Below, piece after piece: positions 62,499-64,000 of a stretch of 64,000 nt of DNA. This DNA is from Limoniibacter endophyticus. Its GTDB lineage: Bacteria; Pseudomonadota; Alphaproteobacteria; Rhizobiales; Rhizobiaceae. How positions within the stretch are numbered: the first letter of the stretch is position 1; the number at the start of each line of letters is the position of its first letter. The translations under genes and the position numbers were made by a program. The stretch covers positions 1 to 64,000 of the forward strand of contig NZ_BMZO01000002.1 of the NCBI RefSeq assembly GCF_014652835.1, written 5' to 3'. The notes beneath the pieces are model-generated. The model had not been told where the DNA came from. It saw nothing but the letters and a program-made list of their open reading frames with translations, and searched no databases.

Positions 62499-63899
62499 AT
62501 GAGCATGAACCTTGCTTCCTTCCTCTATCTCGTGTCGGGGATACTCTTCATCCTCGCCTTGCGTGGCCTCTCGCACCCGACCACCAGCCGCCAGGGCAAT
62601 ATTTATGGCATGGTTGGTATGGGTATCGCCATAATCACTACGCTGGCGCTCGCCCGTCCGAGCATTAGTGGTCTTGGCCTGATCATTCTCGGTCTCGCCA
62701 TCGGCGGCGGTGCCGGTGCGCTGATAGCCAAGCGTATTGCAATGACGGCGATGCCGCAGCTTGTCGCGGCCTTCCATAGTCTTGTCGGCCTTGCTGCCGT
62801 TATGGTTGCGGCTGCTGCCGTCTACGCCCCGGAAAGCTTCGGCATCGGTGAGATCGGCAATATACATGCGCAGGCGCTGATCGAAATGTCGCTCGGCGTG
62901 GCCATTGGCGCCATCACCTTTACCGGCTCGGTCATTGCGTTCTTGAAGCTCGACGGACGCATGTCCGGCAAGCCGATCCTTCTGCCGGCTCGCCATCTGG
63001 TCAATGCCGTGCTGGGTGTTCTGCTCGTGGTCCTGATCGTGATGCTGGTCATGACACAAAGTACTACCGTCTTCTGGCTGATCGTCGCGGCATCGCTGCT
63101 TTTGGGTGTTCTGCTCATCATTCCGATCGGCGGCGCAGACATGCCGGTCGTCGTGTCCATGCTCAACTCCTATTCGGGCTGGGCCGCGGCAGCGCTTGGT
63201 TTCACGCTCGGTAATCTCGCGCTCATTATTACCGGGGCACTGGTCGGTTCCTCGGGTGCAATCCTGTCCTACATTATGTGTAAGGGCATGAATCGCTCCT
63301 TCATTTCCGTCATTCTCGGTGGCTTTGGCGGCGATGCTGCCGCTGCCGCGTCGGACGATGGTATCGAGCGTTCGGTTAAGCAGGGTTCGGCGGACGATGC
63401 AGCCTTTCTGATGAAGAACGCCTCGAAGGTCATCATCGTGCCAGGCTACGGCATGGCGGTTGCCCAGGCGCAGCATGCGCTGCGCGAAATGGCGGACACG
63501 CTTAAAGCGCACGGCGTCGAGGTGAAATATGCGATTCATCCGGTTGCAGGCCGTATGCCGGGCCATATGAACGTTCTTCTGGCGGAGGCAAACGTGCCGT
63601 ATGACGAGGTTTTCGAACTCGAAGATATTAATTCGGAGTTCGCGCAAGCTGACGTGGCCTATGTCATTGGTGCCAATGACGTTACCAATCCCTCGGCCCG
63701 CGATGACAAGTCCTCGCCGATTTATGGTATGCCGATCCTTGACGTGGACAAGGCGCGCACCTGCCTCTTTGTGAAACGTTCTTTGGGTTCGGGTTACGCT
63801 GGCATCGATAACACGCTGTTCTACAAGGATGGTACGATGATGCTGCTCGGCGATGCCAAGAAAATGACGGAAGAGATCGTCAAGGCGCTGGCCGACTGA
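62499..63899 (+). CDS. pntB: NAD(P) transhydrogenase subunit beta
   Basis: The product is 466 residues. About nine helices make the proton channel (MNLASFLYLVSGILFILALRGLSHPTTSRQGN, AMPQLVAAFHSLVGLAAVMVA, with the essential membrane His in AFHS). The soluble NADP-binding domain III follows (about 290-466): IIVPGYGMAVAQAQHALREM, YAIHPVAGRMPGHMNVLLAEANVPYDEVFELEDIN, VAYVIGANDVTNPSAR and GSGYAGIDNTLFYKDGTMMLLGDAKK. Complete and unbroken. A strong terminator follows. Confidence 0.95.
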   Translation: MSMNLASFLYLVSGILFILALRGLSHPTTSRQGNIYGMVGMGIAIITTLALARPSISGLGLIILGLAIGGGAGALIAKRIAMTAMPQLVAAFHSLVGLAAVMVAAAAVYAPESFGIGEIGNIHAQALIEMSLGVAIGAITFTGSVIAFLKLDGRMSGKPILLPARHLVNAVLGVLLVVLIVMLVMTQSTTVFWLIVAASLLLGVLLIIPIGGADMPVVVSMLNSYSGWAAAALGFTLGNLALIITGALVGSSGAILSYIMCKGMNRSFISVILGGFGGDAAAAASDDGIERSVKQGSADDAAFLMKNASKVIIVPGYGMAVAQAQHALREMADTLKAHGVEVKYAIHPVAGRMPGHMNVLLAEANVPYDEVFELEDINSEFAQADVAYVIGANDVTNPSARDDKSSPIYGMPILDVDKARTCLFVKRSLGSGYAGIDNTLFYKDGTMMLLGDAKKMTEEIVKALAD

Positions 63900-63917
63900 T
63901 CTTTGTGCTAGCCAGCA

Positions 63918-63953
63918 AAAAAAAGCCCGGTCGCGGAAGCGCCGGGCTTTTTG
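63918..63953. terminator. Terminator after the pnt operon
   Basis: AAAGCCCGG (63922-63930) and CCGGGCTTT (63942-63950) form a nine-base stem, with a T run on the plus strand and an A run before it. It lies about 20 bases after the pntB stop. Confidence 0.9.
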
Positions 63954-63957
63954 ACGT

Positions 63958-64000
63958 GAACGGTAACCAGTTCGGGGGATGAGGGGGCAGGTCACCGTTC
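63958..64000. repeat. Inverted repeat at the window edge
   Basis: GAACGGTAACC (63958-63968) is the near-exact reverse complement of GGTCACCGTTC (63990-64000), with one mismatch. The 43-base unit could be a palindromic repeat or an operator. It is cut by the window end, so its nature is open. Confidence 0.3.

Noticed and set aside
62073-63995. Long minus-strand open frame (640 residues) opposite pntAB and pntB
   Set aside because: It is the complement of highly conserved transhydrogenase genes and has no recognisable domain.

Overview
The window is a chromosomal piece of an alphaproteobacterium of the order Rhizobiales. The best guess is the Brucella/Ochrobactrum group, judged from a Brucella-type glucose/galactose permease (GluP), a split three-gene transhydrogenase (pntAA-pntAB-pntB) behind an aa3-oxidase subunit IV gene, the carboxynorspermidine/carboxyspermidine route to polyamines, and a cobalamin-dependent metH. 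This assignment rests on remembered family resemblance, not on a search. No rRNA, tRNA or CRISPR array was recognised.

Layout. (1) 1-3.5 kb is a scrapyard: a broken abortive-infection (Abi) gene, a phage-like gene tail cut by an IS3-type left end, a broken HNH endonuclease gene, a small unknown gene and an IS110-type transposase relic. (2) 3.5-13 kb is a coherent accessory catabolic cluster: a solute-binding protein, a divergent LysR regulator, then a tightly packed eight-gene operon encoding an AtuA-like protein, a DUF4387 protein, an ABC importer (ATPase and two permeases), a class III CoA-transferase, a cysteine-less thiolase-like protein and a DUF35/OB-fold partner. It looks like an uptake-plus-degradation pathway for an unidentified organic acid or terpenoid-like acid. 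(3) From 13.2 kb the window looks like ordinary chromosome: a flavin monooxygenase, a sensory-rhodopsin-transducer-like protein and a GH13 enzyme; gluP; a zinc-type ABC transporter with a Zur-like box; a TPP riboswitch controlling tenA; polyamine genes; a D-amino-acid transaminase/dipeptidase pair; metH under a perfect palindrome; a tandem DUF1428 protein; an iron-type ABC importer; an L,D-transpeptidase; a large autotransporter; guanine deaminase; a WD40 protein with a COG0523 GTPase; MarR and LacI regulators; an alpha-keto-acid-type TRAP transporter split around nhaA; a GGDEF-EAL protein; a FeeM-like acyltransferase; and the transhydrogenase operon.

Several genes (Abi, HNH, a GNAT, the start of the LacI gene) are interrupted by single-base shifts, two of them in G runs. 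Either these genes are decaying or the assembly carries scattered indel errors, so they should be read with that in mind. The likeliest undescribed system here is the 3.5-13 kb cluster. Secondary candidates are the rhodopsin-transducer/LLM/GH13 trio and the WD40-GTPase pair.
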